Assembly (NCBI GenBank): GCA_028564675.1
Contig: JAOVVO010000286.1
Span: forward strand, 30,957 to 94,956
From: Onchocerca lupi
Lineage: Eukaryota; Nematoda; Chromadorea; Rhabditida; Onchocercidae
Reading direction: 5' to 3'
DNA length: 64,000 bases
Below the pieces are notes generated by a model, which was not told the origin of the DNA, ran no database searches, and was given only the letters and a program-made list of their open reading frames with translations. Of this stretch, positions 24,240 through 36,600 are shown in pieces (position 1 is the stretch's first letter; every line of letters begins with the position of its first letter). A program made the translations under genes and the position numbers.

Positions 24240-24600
24240 GTTACAAGTAAGGAGTATTGAATGTCAAATAGCGCCACGACAGTTATTCTAAGCAATAAGT
24301 GCTAAAGATCAAGTGGCTCGATATAGCGTTGAAAGGACCAACAAGCGGATAAAATATTTACCGCCAAAACGCTTCAATTAACAGATAAACAAAGCGAGTT
24401 CGACTAATCTATAGACGACACTTTGGAGATCAGGAAAGGAGGAGGAGCCCCGAAAGGATTTAAAAGGACAGGATTTGGAGCTGGAATTAGCTCAAGTTCG
24501 GAGTTCTTACCCCGACAGTTAGATAAAAACAGTTCGACAGTTAGATTCCTTGATATTCGCTGAAATTGTTTGTTACGAAAAATTATTCTTCCGTCAGTTT
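24240..24600 (+). repeat. 3' LTR-like region of the BEL/Pao element
   Basis: It is homologous in reverse orientation to the fragments at about 16,570-16,900 and 17,850-17,985. A purine-rich tract (GGTTGGGGATTTTCGGAAAA, about 24,205-24,224) lies just upstream and could be the polypurine tract. Exact LTR ends cannot be fixed without a second LTR. Confidence 0.55.
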
Positions 24601-24696
24601 CTCAACAGGACTGGTCTCTGTCACACAATACATGGAAAGATTTTTCCGACATCTATTGCTGACCTATCCAAATCACAATAGCAAGAAGTCTATTAG

Positions 24697-24739
24697 TCCC
24701 AATTCAATCAGACTAAGCATTCCCAATTCAATCAGACTA
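24697..24739 (+). repeat. Short direct repeat
   Basis: TCCCAATTCAATCAGACTA occurs twice (24,697 and 24,721), with a period of 24 bases. Confidence 0.85.
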
Positions 24740-24957
24740 CAACTAAATTATATAATTCGGTCAGATTTTTTCTCCAACAGTTAACTTTAAATTTGAAAAG
24801 TCATGAGTTTTGAAAAGACTGGAAGAAAAATATGGATAAGATTGTATTCAAAGAATTGGTATAGCAAATTTATGAGATTATAAAATTAGTATAAATTAAA
24901 TCGGAATTCTAGCGTGCAAGTATCTCCGTACGTATCTTATTTACTACTTTTCATTGC

Positions 24958-24959
24958 AG
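24958..24959 (+). promoter_or_regulatory. Candidate trans-splice acceptor upstream of inversin
   Basis: TACTTTTCATTGCAG precedes the ATG at 24,995 by 35 bases. It could receive a spliced leader or be the acceptor of a 5' UTR intron. Confidence 0.5.
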
Positions 24960-24994
24960 AAATAGCTTCAACTGTTGGCGTTTCCTTCTCAACA

Positions 24995-27900
24995 ATGAAG
25001 AGAAAAAAGAGTACCCTAAAGGGCTTATGCAGTGGCTTATATCGTGTGTCAACAGCAGCTAATGAATCTAGTCTAAATGATATAGAAACCGACGATGATG
25101 GTGGTGTATTCCTGCTGAACTTTGAAAAGCTCAATCGAGAATTTCGCAGGTGTAACACTGTTACTTGCGACATTTTTATATGATTACAGATATGAGATTA
25201 AGCGCGGATGTGCTTTCTTTTTTGTTGTTCTTTGCACTCTTCTTGTCTTGGTCTAAATTATTAGAAATTGTCCCGTGGATCTCAAAAAAATTAAGAAAGG
25301 ATTCAAAAAATGGTGAAGGAAAACTGTTTTCAGAATAGTGAAAGAGGTAAGCTAATTGGCCTCTCATTTGGAATACTGAGATATGTCTAAGTTATATTTC
25401 TAAATTTCTTGCAATCTTCCAGTTTTACGAATAGGGACAACCACTCATGGTTCCGTGATAATGTATGCAAAATTTGTTTCAAGATTCCCGAGCTAAGTTC
25501 GTCAAGTAATGAAGATTTTCGTTCTTCCATTGGTCATGGAAGTTCAACTAATGTGAGCCAATTTTTTAACCTTTTCTGAAAAGTTCCTTACTAACAAACT
25601 CTAAATTCTATGATTGATGGTATCGACCGCAGTGAAATGAGGATCGATGTAGGTTTTGAGCCATTGAAGTTTATTTTTGCGAGTATGATATTTATTAGAG
25701 CGCAAACATTACGAATGTCAATTCCCAAATTTACTTCCACACATATCTTCAAAGAATGTCAATAATAGATTTAGAGTTATCAGCAGTATCCAAGTATCGA
25801 AGATAGTGTACAAATAGAAAATGGTGAAATCGCACAAGGACCAGTCGATTCTGCTATGATTCAGTCGAATTCTTTCAGTTTTAACTCATTTTATGCCGCT
25901 GCTGATGTTCGTTAGTTATCATGGTAAAAAAAGGCATGATAAAAAAGAGATAATCCACAAAAAATTTCCGGTTAATGAAGCGTTCGCTTCCACACAATAT
26001 TTATGAGATAACTTTAAATACGACGAATGTAGATAAGTTCTATCTCATGCTACAAATGCTAAATGTGGTGTACTTTTTTTTTTTTTTTTGTGTGTACTCC
26101 ATAATAGGAATTTATATAGTGAACAAACGAAAGCTCTTAATCTGGAGATTTCAGAATCATTTATCCGCTATACGTGCAGCAATTGCTGGAAATATATCCC
26201 AATTGCTATACTTGATTAATGTTTTGAAAGTATCTGTTAATGCAGCGAATTCACAAGGCATAACTTTACTTCATTGGACTACTGCAAATGATCATGTTGC
26301 TGCTGCTCGGCTGTTGTTGAGGCATGCATATGTTTTGAGATTTAGTTCCTTATTTTTCAGTTCCAAATCTAAGGATTAGTTTATATCTGATGGATAATCT
26401 TTGAATCATCACTCAATGTGTTTTCAGTCAAAATTTTTTATAGTCTTGGCGCTGATTTCCGACTCACTACCTTAAGGGGTTATTCTGTACTCCATACTGC
26501 TGTATGCAATAATGCTAGAAGTTGCTTGAAGCTCTTTCTGAAACTTTCCTTTAAGCAGGAAAAAATGGTATGTGGATTTTCATTGCAGTTTTTTTTTTAT
26601 TATTTGTTTTTCTGTTTTTATTTGATTTTATAGGCTTGAAGCGTCTGATTTTTCAAAATATGTAAATTGAATGTCTTGTTTTCAGGATATCATGAAAAGA
26701 AATGATTGCAAAACATCGTACAAATTTACATTGCAGCGTGATTTTAGCGGCAATAATTTATTGCATTTAGCTTGCAGGTTACGCAAAAAACGTTGTCTAA
26801 AAGTTGGTTATTTTAGTTTATAAAGTTTCCATAAAAGTATCTCGCATCAAATTTGCTTGTTTGTTTTTTGCTACTGAAAAATGAATTCTTTTGATTTTCT
26901 GTAGCTCGTAAAACTTCATTTTATGCTAAATCCAATCCCAGGCCTGTTGCAATCGCCCGATTTTTATTTGTTATAACTTCAGGAAACCAAAATATATATT
27001 CAGTTTGCACTTTTTATCTACCTTTTTTTCCTTTGATAAATGCTAGATTATCACCAGTCATAAAACTTAGTATCGATGTCATGGAAGAATCAATTTTATG
27101 TCACAATGACTTCAATATACAAATTTTTTTTAGCAATAAGAACACATATTTTCACTCAATAAGAACTTATATTGCAGATCGTATTAAGCTTTATCATGAA
27201 ATATTTTGGATGGTTAATAGTTGAAGAGATGCTACAGCAGTGCAATAAAAGCAATCAGACACCAGTACACGTAGCCTGTCTTTGGAATAGTGTGGAAGCT
27301 ACGAACTTGTTACTGACTGATAATCTTAAAAAAATTGTTAACAAGATTTATAATTGGAGGAGGAGAAATAATATTTCAGCTGCTCTTAGGGAGGCATCGA
27401 AACGAACAATATTCTGGCGAATTGGACGGTTAGGAACTAAAAATTTGCAACTGTAAAATATCTTTATTATATCAAAATGTTATCGCAATATTGTAGTTTG
27501 TAAGTTTGTTTCATTTTGCTTTCTTAACTTATTTAGAGGCACAGTGCTTCATGAAATGGCGACGGTGGAGTGCAATTTCGCTTGTTTCACTAAAAATTCT
27601 CCTTCACTACCGGGATTCGATAATAAGCTAGGAGCAGCAGAACTGAAAATGCACTTACTTAGTGAGTGCACCGCAACTGAAACTTTTGAAAAAAGATGTT
27701 CTAAATGTGATAAAGGTTTAATTTTTTTGTTAATTCACCACACCAGTTCTTCGATTCATATTTCGCACGGAATAACTTAATTCAACTCGCATCATATGGC
27801 TTCTTACGCGGAACTTACATGAAAGAAATCAAGGTAGACCACATTTTTACTAGCGTTTGTTTTGAACGCATTTTCTACGAGAATTCATTGACTGTGATTC

Positions 27901-30221
27901 ATTTATCGATTGATTTAGCAAAACTGAAAGTGGTGAGAGTAATTCTGAGGTGCTGTCCCGAGCTGGTCCTTTTGCGAGATGTGTTAGGGCAAACAGCGTT
28001 AATGTGTTCGGTAATCAGTGGTGCAGATTCACTTACTAAAGCTCTTTTGGTTGATAAAGGTGGCAAAGAGGTATGTGCATATGTTGGTCACCGTTTATTC
28101 CCAAATAAGCTTGCCGTATTTAAATTGACATTATCTTTATCCTTTCATGATACTATAACGAGAAAATTATAAATCAGATTGATAAAAAGAAGCATGCTAG
28201 CTTATTTTTATTTACAACAGAACCACATAGAGATGTCAGAGTGATTTTTTTAAGCACTGGTTAAATAAGCAATTGAAGTCCATAGATCCGGATTTCCGTA
28301 CAGCGCTGCATCATGCAGCGGCTAGAGGTAAATTACGCCAAGTGACGATACTCTTGGAATATGGCGCGTCGATAAAAGCACAAGACAGTTACGGTGCGAC
28401 GCCGATACATTATGCTGCTATAGGTGGATTCTGTGCCACTCTTAGACTCCTGTACCATGCCAATAAATATGCCGATGTAAGTTCTTATATCCATCATAAA
28501 AGCCAAAACTTGTCTCAACAAGAGGTTTTTTTTTTTTTTTTTTAGTTCAGAAAATCTCAACTTTCACATCATATCTGAATCAATTAGAAAATAATCATCT
28601 GTGAAAATTCCTTCAGGAAATGCGAACAAATAATGGTCACAGCGCATTTATGTGGGCAGCAATGAATGGTAAAGATATTTCGATACGCACCATGATTGAC
28701 GCAAATCCATTAATAAGTCGGGAGGATTCTGACTATCAGGGTTGCACTGCACTTCATTTAGCTGCCGCAGGCGATCATGTTGAGGTCATTGATACACTAC
28801 TCTTGTTCAAATGGAATGCTGAGGTGAGTTCGCCTTAGATTTAATAAGAATTATGAGGAAGATTTGGAAGATTCAATAAGAGAATATTTTTCCGTTACTT
28901 TGCATATAACAATATATTCCCTTCAAGGTCTATTTTTATAAGTATTTACTTTAATATGCCTAGCCAACTATAAAAGACATACTAATGTATTTAAGCTTCA
29001 CTCCAGACTTTCAGAAGCGAAATAAGCTTGGAGAGACACCTCTTATAGTGGCAGCAAGAAAGGGCAGTACAAAAGCCGTCCGACGTTTTCTGCGTGCTGG
29101 CATTGACTACTCCACTCAGGATAAGGTAAATTTTTGAGCGTTTAAGAGGTTCAATATTAGTACTGCGGTACAGAATCATTATGATATAATAGAGACTTTC
29201 GATTTAGTTAAACAACACAGCCTTTCATGTTGCGGCAGATTCGGATTGCAAGGAAGTTCTTCGTCACCTAGTGCGCTATATGAATAATTCATCTTTGTTA
29301 AATATGCGAAATGACATGGGGCAAACGCCATTACATTACGCTACTGAACATAACGCCGTGCAGTGCGTACGATATTTGTTAAGAGTAAATTTTATTTATT
29401 CGCAGCTTGTTGTTTGAGAATTTTTTATCTCTTTATTCATCTTTTTTTTTGAAAGCTTAATTTGGTGATGTCGTTCAATTTGAAGTGTGGGGCAGATCCT
29501 CTGATAAGAGATAATCGTGGATGGGATCCTCTAATGATTGCAGTACAGCAAGGCTGCTGGTCTACAATCATTTTAATGCTCAAGTAAGTCGTTTTTTTTA
29601 TTGTCTTCATTTTTAATCGTAACCGTGGTTATTAATGCAGCAAACGAGCGAGGAAATTTTCAGTGTGAAATGAAATTCATTATTTTGCATCTTCTAAGGG
29701 AAGACTGACATCACTCGGAGGGCAGAAGAATTGTGTACGTTTTCATTTTAGGGATTCATCAAATATCAATTGCTATTCTGCTGCCGACAATCAAACAACA
29801 TTATCATTAGCTTTAGAAAAGAAAAACTATTTTCTTGCCTCATTTCTAGAAACGAATGGTGCAATGCTGGCTAATGAAATACAAAATATGGCTGCACAGA
29901 TGTATGGCTTACTTTTATCGAATATTTTCTTTACGGAGATTCCTAATATTTCTAATTCCTAATTCCTAATACTTGTTTAACTAGGTCCATTAAAACTACC
30001 GCTTCATAGAAAGTGATATGATTCAATTTATGAAGTTACATTTCAATCTCCGTATATCGCAATGTTATTCCAGAGTTATGAACAAATTGAAGAATGATAA
30101 ATTTAATGGAGTACACTAAATCCTTATAAATGAAATTTTTTTTCCAACCATACAGAGAAATATTCTCAGGATTCAACGCTGGTATCGCGCTCGAAATGTC
30201 TCTCGGACTACTGACATATAA
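24995..30221 (+). CDS. Inversin homologue (MLT-4-like ankyrin-repeat scaffold)
   Basis: Exons: 24995-25149, 25423-25552, 25775-25910, 26108-26321, 26444-26567, 26686-26802, 27178-27452, 27537-28070, 28270-28476, 28617-28823, 28964-29125, 29208-29384, 29486-29583, 29752-29901, 30158-30221. The product, about 900 residues, is mostly ankyrin repeats: GITLLHWTTANDHVAAARLL, FRTALHHAAARGK, GCTALHLAAAGDHVEV, GETPLIVAARKGS, GQTPLHYATEHNAVQCVRYL. SAFMWAAMNGKDISIRTMI matches a distinctive inversin repeat, and the end (FLETNGAM, IQNMAAQ, then the IQ motif IQRWYRARNVSR) matches inversin after its last repeat. In C. elegans the inversin homologue MLT-4 works with the NIMA-type kinase NEKL-2 in moulting. 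Intron 26322-26443 needs a GC donor. Exon 27537-28070 does not stay in one frame near 27,723; an intron about 27,716-27,826 or a one-base T-run error would solve it. The acceptor at 28270 could instead be 28279. Confidence 0.88.
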
Positions 30222-30845
30222 CACAAATGCCTTAACTTGAAGGAACCGATTTCATCTCATTATCACGATGACGGAGGTTCACAGCTGCAGATATCTTGTG
30301 ATATTTTTGTACGAATCCATTTATAAGGTTTGCCACATTTTCGCACTAGCTCTCTCTGATTTCTTCCATCCTTATAAAGATTTTCAACTTCTGGATTCTC
30401 ACAATTTGCATTAGCTGAATTCAATTTGTGGCCTTTTCATCCTTCATTAAACAAACAACATGACTATCTATTACAAAACATTTGTGATTTAATTACCGCA
30501 CCGATAAGTTGCATACAATTATGAGGGATAGCAATTGTAATGTAACAAATCAAAGTCGTTATAAGGGATAGTAATTGTAATGTAACAAGTCAGAGTTGCA
30601 TACTTCAATGTAAAAAATGGATACTCCACATGTTAACCGTACTTGTATATTTATATCATGCACGAAATATAAATGTAATTTTGTTTTGCTTTATAATCTT
30701 GAAAAAAAGACCGATTTTAAAACTCTACTTTATTTTTTGTTAATTATCTGTTCACTTCGCAAATTTAGCACAAGTTGAACAAAATTCATAACTTAATATC
30801 ATGTAAATGATAGCAGTAATGCGATTATAATTGCGACGATTGTTA
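30222..30845. other. Convergent 3' intergenic region with a tandem repeat
   Basis: It lies between the 3' ends of inversin (plus) and PMM (minus). It contains a two-copy 40-bp tandem repeat at 30,521-30,600; otherwise AT-rich 3' untranslated sequence is expected. Confidence 0.5.
30521..30600 (+). repeat. Two-copy 40-bp tandem repeat
   Basis: Copies 30,521-30,560 and 30,561-30,600 share the core AATTGTAATGTAACAA and GGGATAG, with few differences over the first 36 bases. Confidence 0.85.
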
Positions 30846-32811
30846 TCACAGAGTTTCCAACAGCTTACGAACTTGTTTCATCGTGTCTTTTGGGTCTTTA
30901 ACGGCATATCCAGTAGTTCTAGGATCAATAAACAAGTGGTAGTCATTACCTTCCTAAAAGTAAAAGATATATGCAAACAAATATAGAATTAATTAATTTA
31001 CCATGTTAACTGCACACGCATGAAATAGGAAGTTTTCTCTCTTACTGATTCCGCAGAATTCATCCCATAATGAAATGACGACAAACCGGTGTAGTCCTAT
31101 CACCAAAAAAATGAATTGTGTGAAAATTGTTCAGAAACTGCAAACAATATGTCTTGTCCCAACCATAAGGAAACACGTCCACACTGATTTGGCCACCTAT
31201 AAGATGAATAATCATTAAGAAATGGAATGAAGAGAAAGATATGGAGCATTACCTATACAGATATTGAGGTCCCAGCCTTTCGTGAAATCTTCAAGTTTCT
31301 TGACAAATTTCTGAAGGACACCATGTTCCTTATCATAAGCTGCAAATTGCAGCCGCTCTTCTTGAGTACAACTTCGGCCTATTGGTGATAGATTTAGCAT
31401 TCCCTAAATTCGAGTTTTTATATGATCAAAACTCACTAAACAGATTAATGGTGTGAGGAACAAAACGCATGCGAAGATTCTTACTTTCATCTGTCAAATT
31501 CCTTCAAAGCAGATTATGCATAGATGAAATCTTAAAGAATTCTTATCTACTTTTCATAAATACTTCGCCTTTGCAAAATAAGATAATATTCTTATCCCAG
31601 AAATTTTCTACTCCAATATGCGAGAACTAAAACGATATATAACTTTATTTTGAGATTCAAACATTTTTTTTATTCCATATCTCTTTTTCGTGAATCTTCT
31701 TTTCTCTTTTTCTCCTTTTCACTTGCTGGAAATCAAAACTGCAAGTTAAGAAAACTTTTTTACGGATCTTTCAAAATCATCAAAAATAAGGAACGAGTAA
31801 GCGAAACTGGCATTTCGTAATTCAATGAAATTTCCACGTTTAACAGGCAAATCAATCTCTGCAAATTCTCGTAACGTGAAATTGATGAGTTTTTTTAGTC
31901 GCGTTTCACCAAGACGATGCTTTATTGACTGCAAGCATTTCAGTTTTAACTTGCAAAAGGGAAAATGATCAGCAGTCAAGTTTCAATTACGTAAGGCTCA
32001 TCTGTACTAATAAAGCGGTCAACCATTACAGAGGATACAGAAATTGGGTGCGGAATCATCGTTTAAGACTTGATGAAATGATACGAATTTCTAAAAAATG
32101 AATTAAGCAAAGCAAGCAAATTAAGATGCTTATGATACAGAAATATGGGAAAAAAAAACCTGTGCAGGAAATGTGATTTCTTTACTGATACTCACAAGTC
32201 CATTTTCACTGAACACGTAATCAAATCGACACAGAACTATAATAAATTCTGTGGATCCAATTGACCAAAAATTCAATAACAAAAGTTCCAATAATGAAGG
32301 CTACCGTGTAAATCAAAGCAGAACGATGAATACAGGTAAAATGCTACTCAGACCGATTAATTGAAATTGTACGAAATTCCTTATGAAATTTACGTATGCT
32401 TTAATAATCTCAAAAGATGCCGAACATCTGAACTTTCTCCTATTTGTACACATTAAATATTTTTACCATCTTCTAAGCTTTCTCCTAACTGCTCGACTAC
32501 TTTTGATAAATCAGAACCGCTCACTACCGCTAAAGGCATTGTTTTATGCACTTCCATCATGAAATCGCTCATCGCTTGATCCATTTTCTGAAGAACGACA
32601 AATAGAAGTAAGAAAAAACTGACCGACTAGTCTCATCGGCCAAGAAATATGTGGAAAATGCACAAACCAATGTGCCACAAATTCTGAATAAAATTACCGA
32701 ATTAAATCTACAAATCCAAAGTATCTTCATAATTCAACATACCTGACGTGGTAATGTTAAAGTGCCATCAACATCAAAAAGAAGTATCGCGCCCACTTTT
32801 GACTCATTCAT
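30846..32811 (-). CDS. Phosphomannomutase (PMM2-type)
   Basis: Seven exons (32811-32743, 32587-32467, 32236-32196, 31949-31812, 31403-31253, 31196-31087, 30953-30846) close in frame to 245 residues, the normal size of eukaryotic PMM. The enzyme converts mannose-6-phosphate to mannose-1-phosphate in the cytosol for GDP-mannose, N-glycan and GPI-anchor synthesis. The HAD nucleophile motif is LLFDVDGTLT, with Asp13 and Asp15 as the catalytic pair. Other family blocks are VVSGSDLSKVVEQLG, FDYVFSENGL, LPVKRGNFIELRN, GMLNLSPIGRSC, VDVFPYGWDKTYCL, HFFGD and GNDYHLFIDPRTTGYAV. The family junction ELRN/GMLN is reached only with a GC donor at 31,811-31,810. The gene lies downstream of CFP1 on the same strand and converges with inversin. 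Confidence 0.96.
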
Positions 32812-32825
32812 TTTTTCTCAAAACA

Positions 32826-32827
32826 CT
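32826..32827 (-). promoter_or_regulatory. Candidate trans-splice acceptor upstream of PMM
   Basis: On the minus strand TTCGGTTCGCTTAG ends 14 bases before the PMM ATG. It could be a spliced-leader site, which matters if PMM is the second gene of an operon behind CFP1. Confidence 0.4.
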
Positions 32828-33653
32828 AAGCGAACCGAAATATGCTTCTACCGCAATACACTTTCAAAAAGAGATAAATGAACGTCTGCAAAGATAGTTC
32901 CAGTTTTCAGTAATGTTTCTAAGCATCTTATCACCACTACTATTTAATGGCAGAAAAATGGAAATATTTTAACTTCGAGTGCAACGCTCAACAAATCTCT
33001 TCCGCTCATCATAAAAATAGAAGTTGATTAACAAAATTTATTTTTCAAAGCAGATTAAATTCAAAATAAATATGGCGGAAGAAACGAATCATTCTGCAGT
33101 TATAGAATTAAATAACTGTTTTAAAAGGAAAAGAAAATCAATTGAATGAATAACAACCGGTCGATGGTGAAGAGAGAGGTACTATCAGTCTAATTTGATT
33201 GAGCTCATGAGATCGGAAGACTCAAAAATATTCGCAATAACAAATGTACAATTTTTATTATTGAGTCAAATAAAAAAAAAAAAAAAAAAAAAACAAACAG
33301 GGTAATATTTGAAAGAGTTTACGTGATTAGCTCCAGCACACAACATAACTATATGCCAGTAAGCATTAACACAAACGAAGTATCAGAAAGAATTAAAATG
33401 AGGGAGCATAAAATACCATATCGATACCAAACAAGAAAAACAAACTGTTCACTATATCTTACGCACTCAAAGTCGTATCAACAGAATAAGCTATCTCATT
33501 AAACGAGAAAAGCAATGTTTCGCGGTTACTTCAGAATTTGTTAAAAAACACTGAAGAACCGATATTTTATACCGCTGCGGAGAAATGAATTTTTCATTAC
33601 TGACTATAATGTAGTATACGGACATCACAAATGATACGAAAACAAGAATCTTA
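32828..33653. other. Interval between CFP1 stop and PMM start
   Basis: About 0.84 kb, AT-rich, with a run of A near 33,271-33,292. No coding sequence is supported. It contains the CFP1 3' untranslated region and either a PMM promoter or an operon spacer. Confidence 0.5.
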
Positions 33654-36600
33654 TTAATCTGTTCTCTCCGCATGCGACAAAGTTGCATTCATAGATTGCT
33701 CTGTATTCTGGCACTGCATGTCATTAGCTAGATCAGAATTAACCGAACTACAGATCGGGACAGAACTATCTTCATTCAAATTGTTGAAACGAACTGTTTT
33801 ATCACAGAAAAGTGAAAGCACATCACCACGCATAGTTTCTGACACTTGAAGCGTGCGTTTTTTTTCGAACCATTCATCTAGTTTAATCAAAAGATTAAGC
33901 AGCTCCACATCGATCAAACCCATTGCATTCTAAATTTATTTCGATTTAAGGATAGAAAGTGGAAAATCTAAGAAATACCTCACACAAACCTGAATCCAAT
34001 TATGATGCTGAAGACAGTTCTTTCGTGGGTAATGACAAAAGCCTTCCCGAAGCATTGCTTGCATGTCATTAAATGTTTTGATGACAGGCCGGAATTCACT
34101 TTTGTTCCACGCAAACGGATAACCACAGACCTACAATACGATTTCGATTCACTTATGAATGGTTGATATTACCAATTTCGGAGACAATCAAACTACAGAA
34201 ATCAAGAAAAAAAAACTCAATAATTCCTGACTTGCGCTCTCCATAAAAGTATCTTACGAAATATGACTTAAAAGTTAGGTAGGTTCATTTCTTAAAGAAA
34301 AATTTCATCAGTGAATTGATAGCATTTTTAAATACCGTAACAACAATCAGCTATATACAAACATTCGCACCATACTTCGTATAGATTGTGGACGGACAAA
34401 CAGAAATTAAATTTCTCTAGCACAAATGTATTCGTATAGATCAATATACCTTTGCAGTATCCTCTATGGACTTGTAATGTTCACTACATAACACACGAAG
34501 ACGTTTGCAAAATGTACTATTGGCCTTATTGAACTGCTCGCAGAATATATTGTATGGATTGACTTGTGACTAAAATATATTTAAAATGGACAGAACTTGG
34601 TTACAGCAATCCCGTCAGCTTTAGAAAGAACGAAATGGACAAAGAATCGATTACCGCAAAGAACCTCAAAGAAGAATCATGCAAATTGCAAAATTTGTTT
34701 GGCAATTACTGTCCATGAAATTGCTTGCAATGTCAATTCTCAGTTTTCGGTAATCTGGAAATAAACGAACCATGTTCGGCGTGCCGTAGCAGCTTTGTTT
34801 TTCATTACGCACGAAACAGCGCTCCATATGTTTTACAATGAGTTTGGCTGGAAATTCCAAAGCGCACACAGCACAATGAAGCACCTTAACTACCATATTT
34901 CAAAAGTGAATACATCTATGTCAACACTGTTATAGTTATCGAGCATCAGTAATTTTTCCGTTAGACTTTAAATTAAAATAATAAAGAGCAGCATTCAAAA
35001 TGAAAAATTAACTGCTTACGAAGTCCATGTCCGGCGAGTTATTGATTATTGTTTCATTCTCAGATTCGATTTTTTCAATAGTCTAAACAAGATTCAAATA
35101 ATAATCAAACAGTTCGAAGGATAAAAAGTATTTAGTCAACGTGGATGAGTACTGAAAATCTGCAACATGATTCAAAAACTTCCGCAACAAATAGTAGTGA
35201 CATAATTTACTGAAAAGAATCCTTCAGTGGACCACGAAAACATAAACTTAAGTGCTCAATTCATTTCTCGAGCGTAAGAACATTTGTATGAACACACTTT
35301 CATAAATAACGACATAATACATGTCATACCGAAATCCATTTCTGCAGTTCGTCCTGGAAATCTGCGAATGTGCGCACCTTATTCTGCAAGGAAAACGATG
35401 AACTTCGGAATTTATGAATATTTAAGGTACAATTAAGACTTGAAAAATTGAAAAAAAAAATGTTTGGAAGCTTCAGGAAAACTTTCTGAGAATTCGAGCT
35501 TATCTATTGTAGGCCAGAAATGAAATATTTAGTAGAGATAATAAACTACAATGATACTTTTTTATAAAATTTCAATTTCCAGGAAAAAACTGTCACAAAT
35601 GATATATAAGCAGATGCAGCTAAAATCTGATTGAAGATAAACTATGTGGATGAAGAGTCGGTCCAAACTACGCAGTACCGCAAAAGAAATAGTTCGAGAG
35701 AAAAAAAATTTGATTGTGGCAAAAAAATTTACGGTGAGTATGTTACCACAAAAAACCTTAGAGCAATCAAATCTATTGATGAAATGATAGAAACACAAGT
35801 ACCTAAAATATCGAAGAATCACCAACTTTAATCAGTATTCAAACAGAAAAAAAAGATAGGAGGATTGGAAGAAGCACTCGCACTCATTCTGTTAAAAAGA
35901 GCATTGAAATAATGAGTATCTGGAGTTCCATAACTCACAGAAGAATGAAACAAATTAAAGAGCTGTATTTCCGCATAAAGTGTCTACGAAATAATCCATA
36001 TGCTACAAATACAAAAGCAAATTACGATCTACTACTGAAAAGATAAGCATGACAATACTTCATGAGTATTCAAGTAAAGGATAAGCATGACAATACTTCA
36101 TGAGTGTTCAAGTATTCAAGTAACAAGTAATGAGTATTCAAGTAACGAGTATTCAAGTAACGAGGAGTATTCAAGTATTCAAGTATTCAAGCAACAGTCA
36201 AGTAATCGCAACAAAAAAAAGTCAAACAGGTAACAATTTGATAGTGATGGCGAGTGTATAACTACAGAGAATACTTTAAGCAGATTGTAGAAAAATAAAA
36301 CAGAGGAAATAAGAAAACGATTCTCTATTTGGGATTTAAGCTGCTGTGAAAAACTTCGTAAATGCAAATTCGGCATCAAAGAATTCACCAAAAAGTTTTA
36401 GCTCAAAGCCAAAGAGAAATTCCCAATCACTGGATTTGGCACAAACAGAAATTATATCATAATCAAAATTTTGAAATAGGAGATGAATGAAAAATAGAAA
36501 TATGGACAAATACATGGTAATAGCATATTATTTATCACGGTGATTAAAACTTAGAGAAAATAAAAGTTATTTTAATCATCAAAACTTTGGAAAAAAAAAA

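Larger units (their letters stand above)
21560..24620 (+). mobile_element. Degenerate BEL/Pao LTR retrotransposon (gag-protease only)
   Basis: Plus-strand remains run from gag-like sequence (about 21,560-22,840) through a zinc-knuckle region (22,548-22,770) to an aspartic-protease-like segment (22,817-23,062). A 3' LTR-like region follows at about 24,240-24,600. Reverse transcriptase, RNase H and integrase are missing: the protease is followed by about 650 bases of broken frame and then unrelated, repeat-containing sequence. No 5' LTR was recognised. Several stops and frameshifts split the coding part, so the element cannot be autonomous. It is related to the LTR fragments at 16.6 and 17.9 kb, which lie in the opposite orientation. 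Confidence 0.75.

Noticed and set aside
29902..29962. Read-through end of the inversin gene at 29,962
   Set aside because: The spliced alternative adds an IQ motif that matches inversin. The read-through end adds only hydrophobic AT-rich residues; it could still be a minor isoform.
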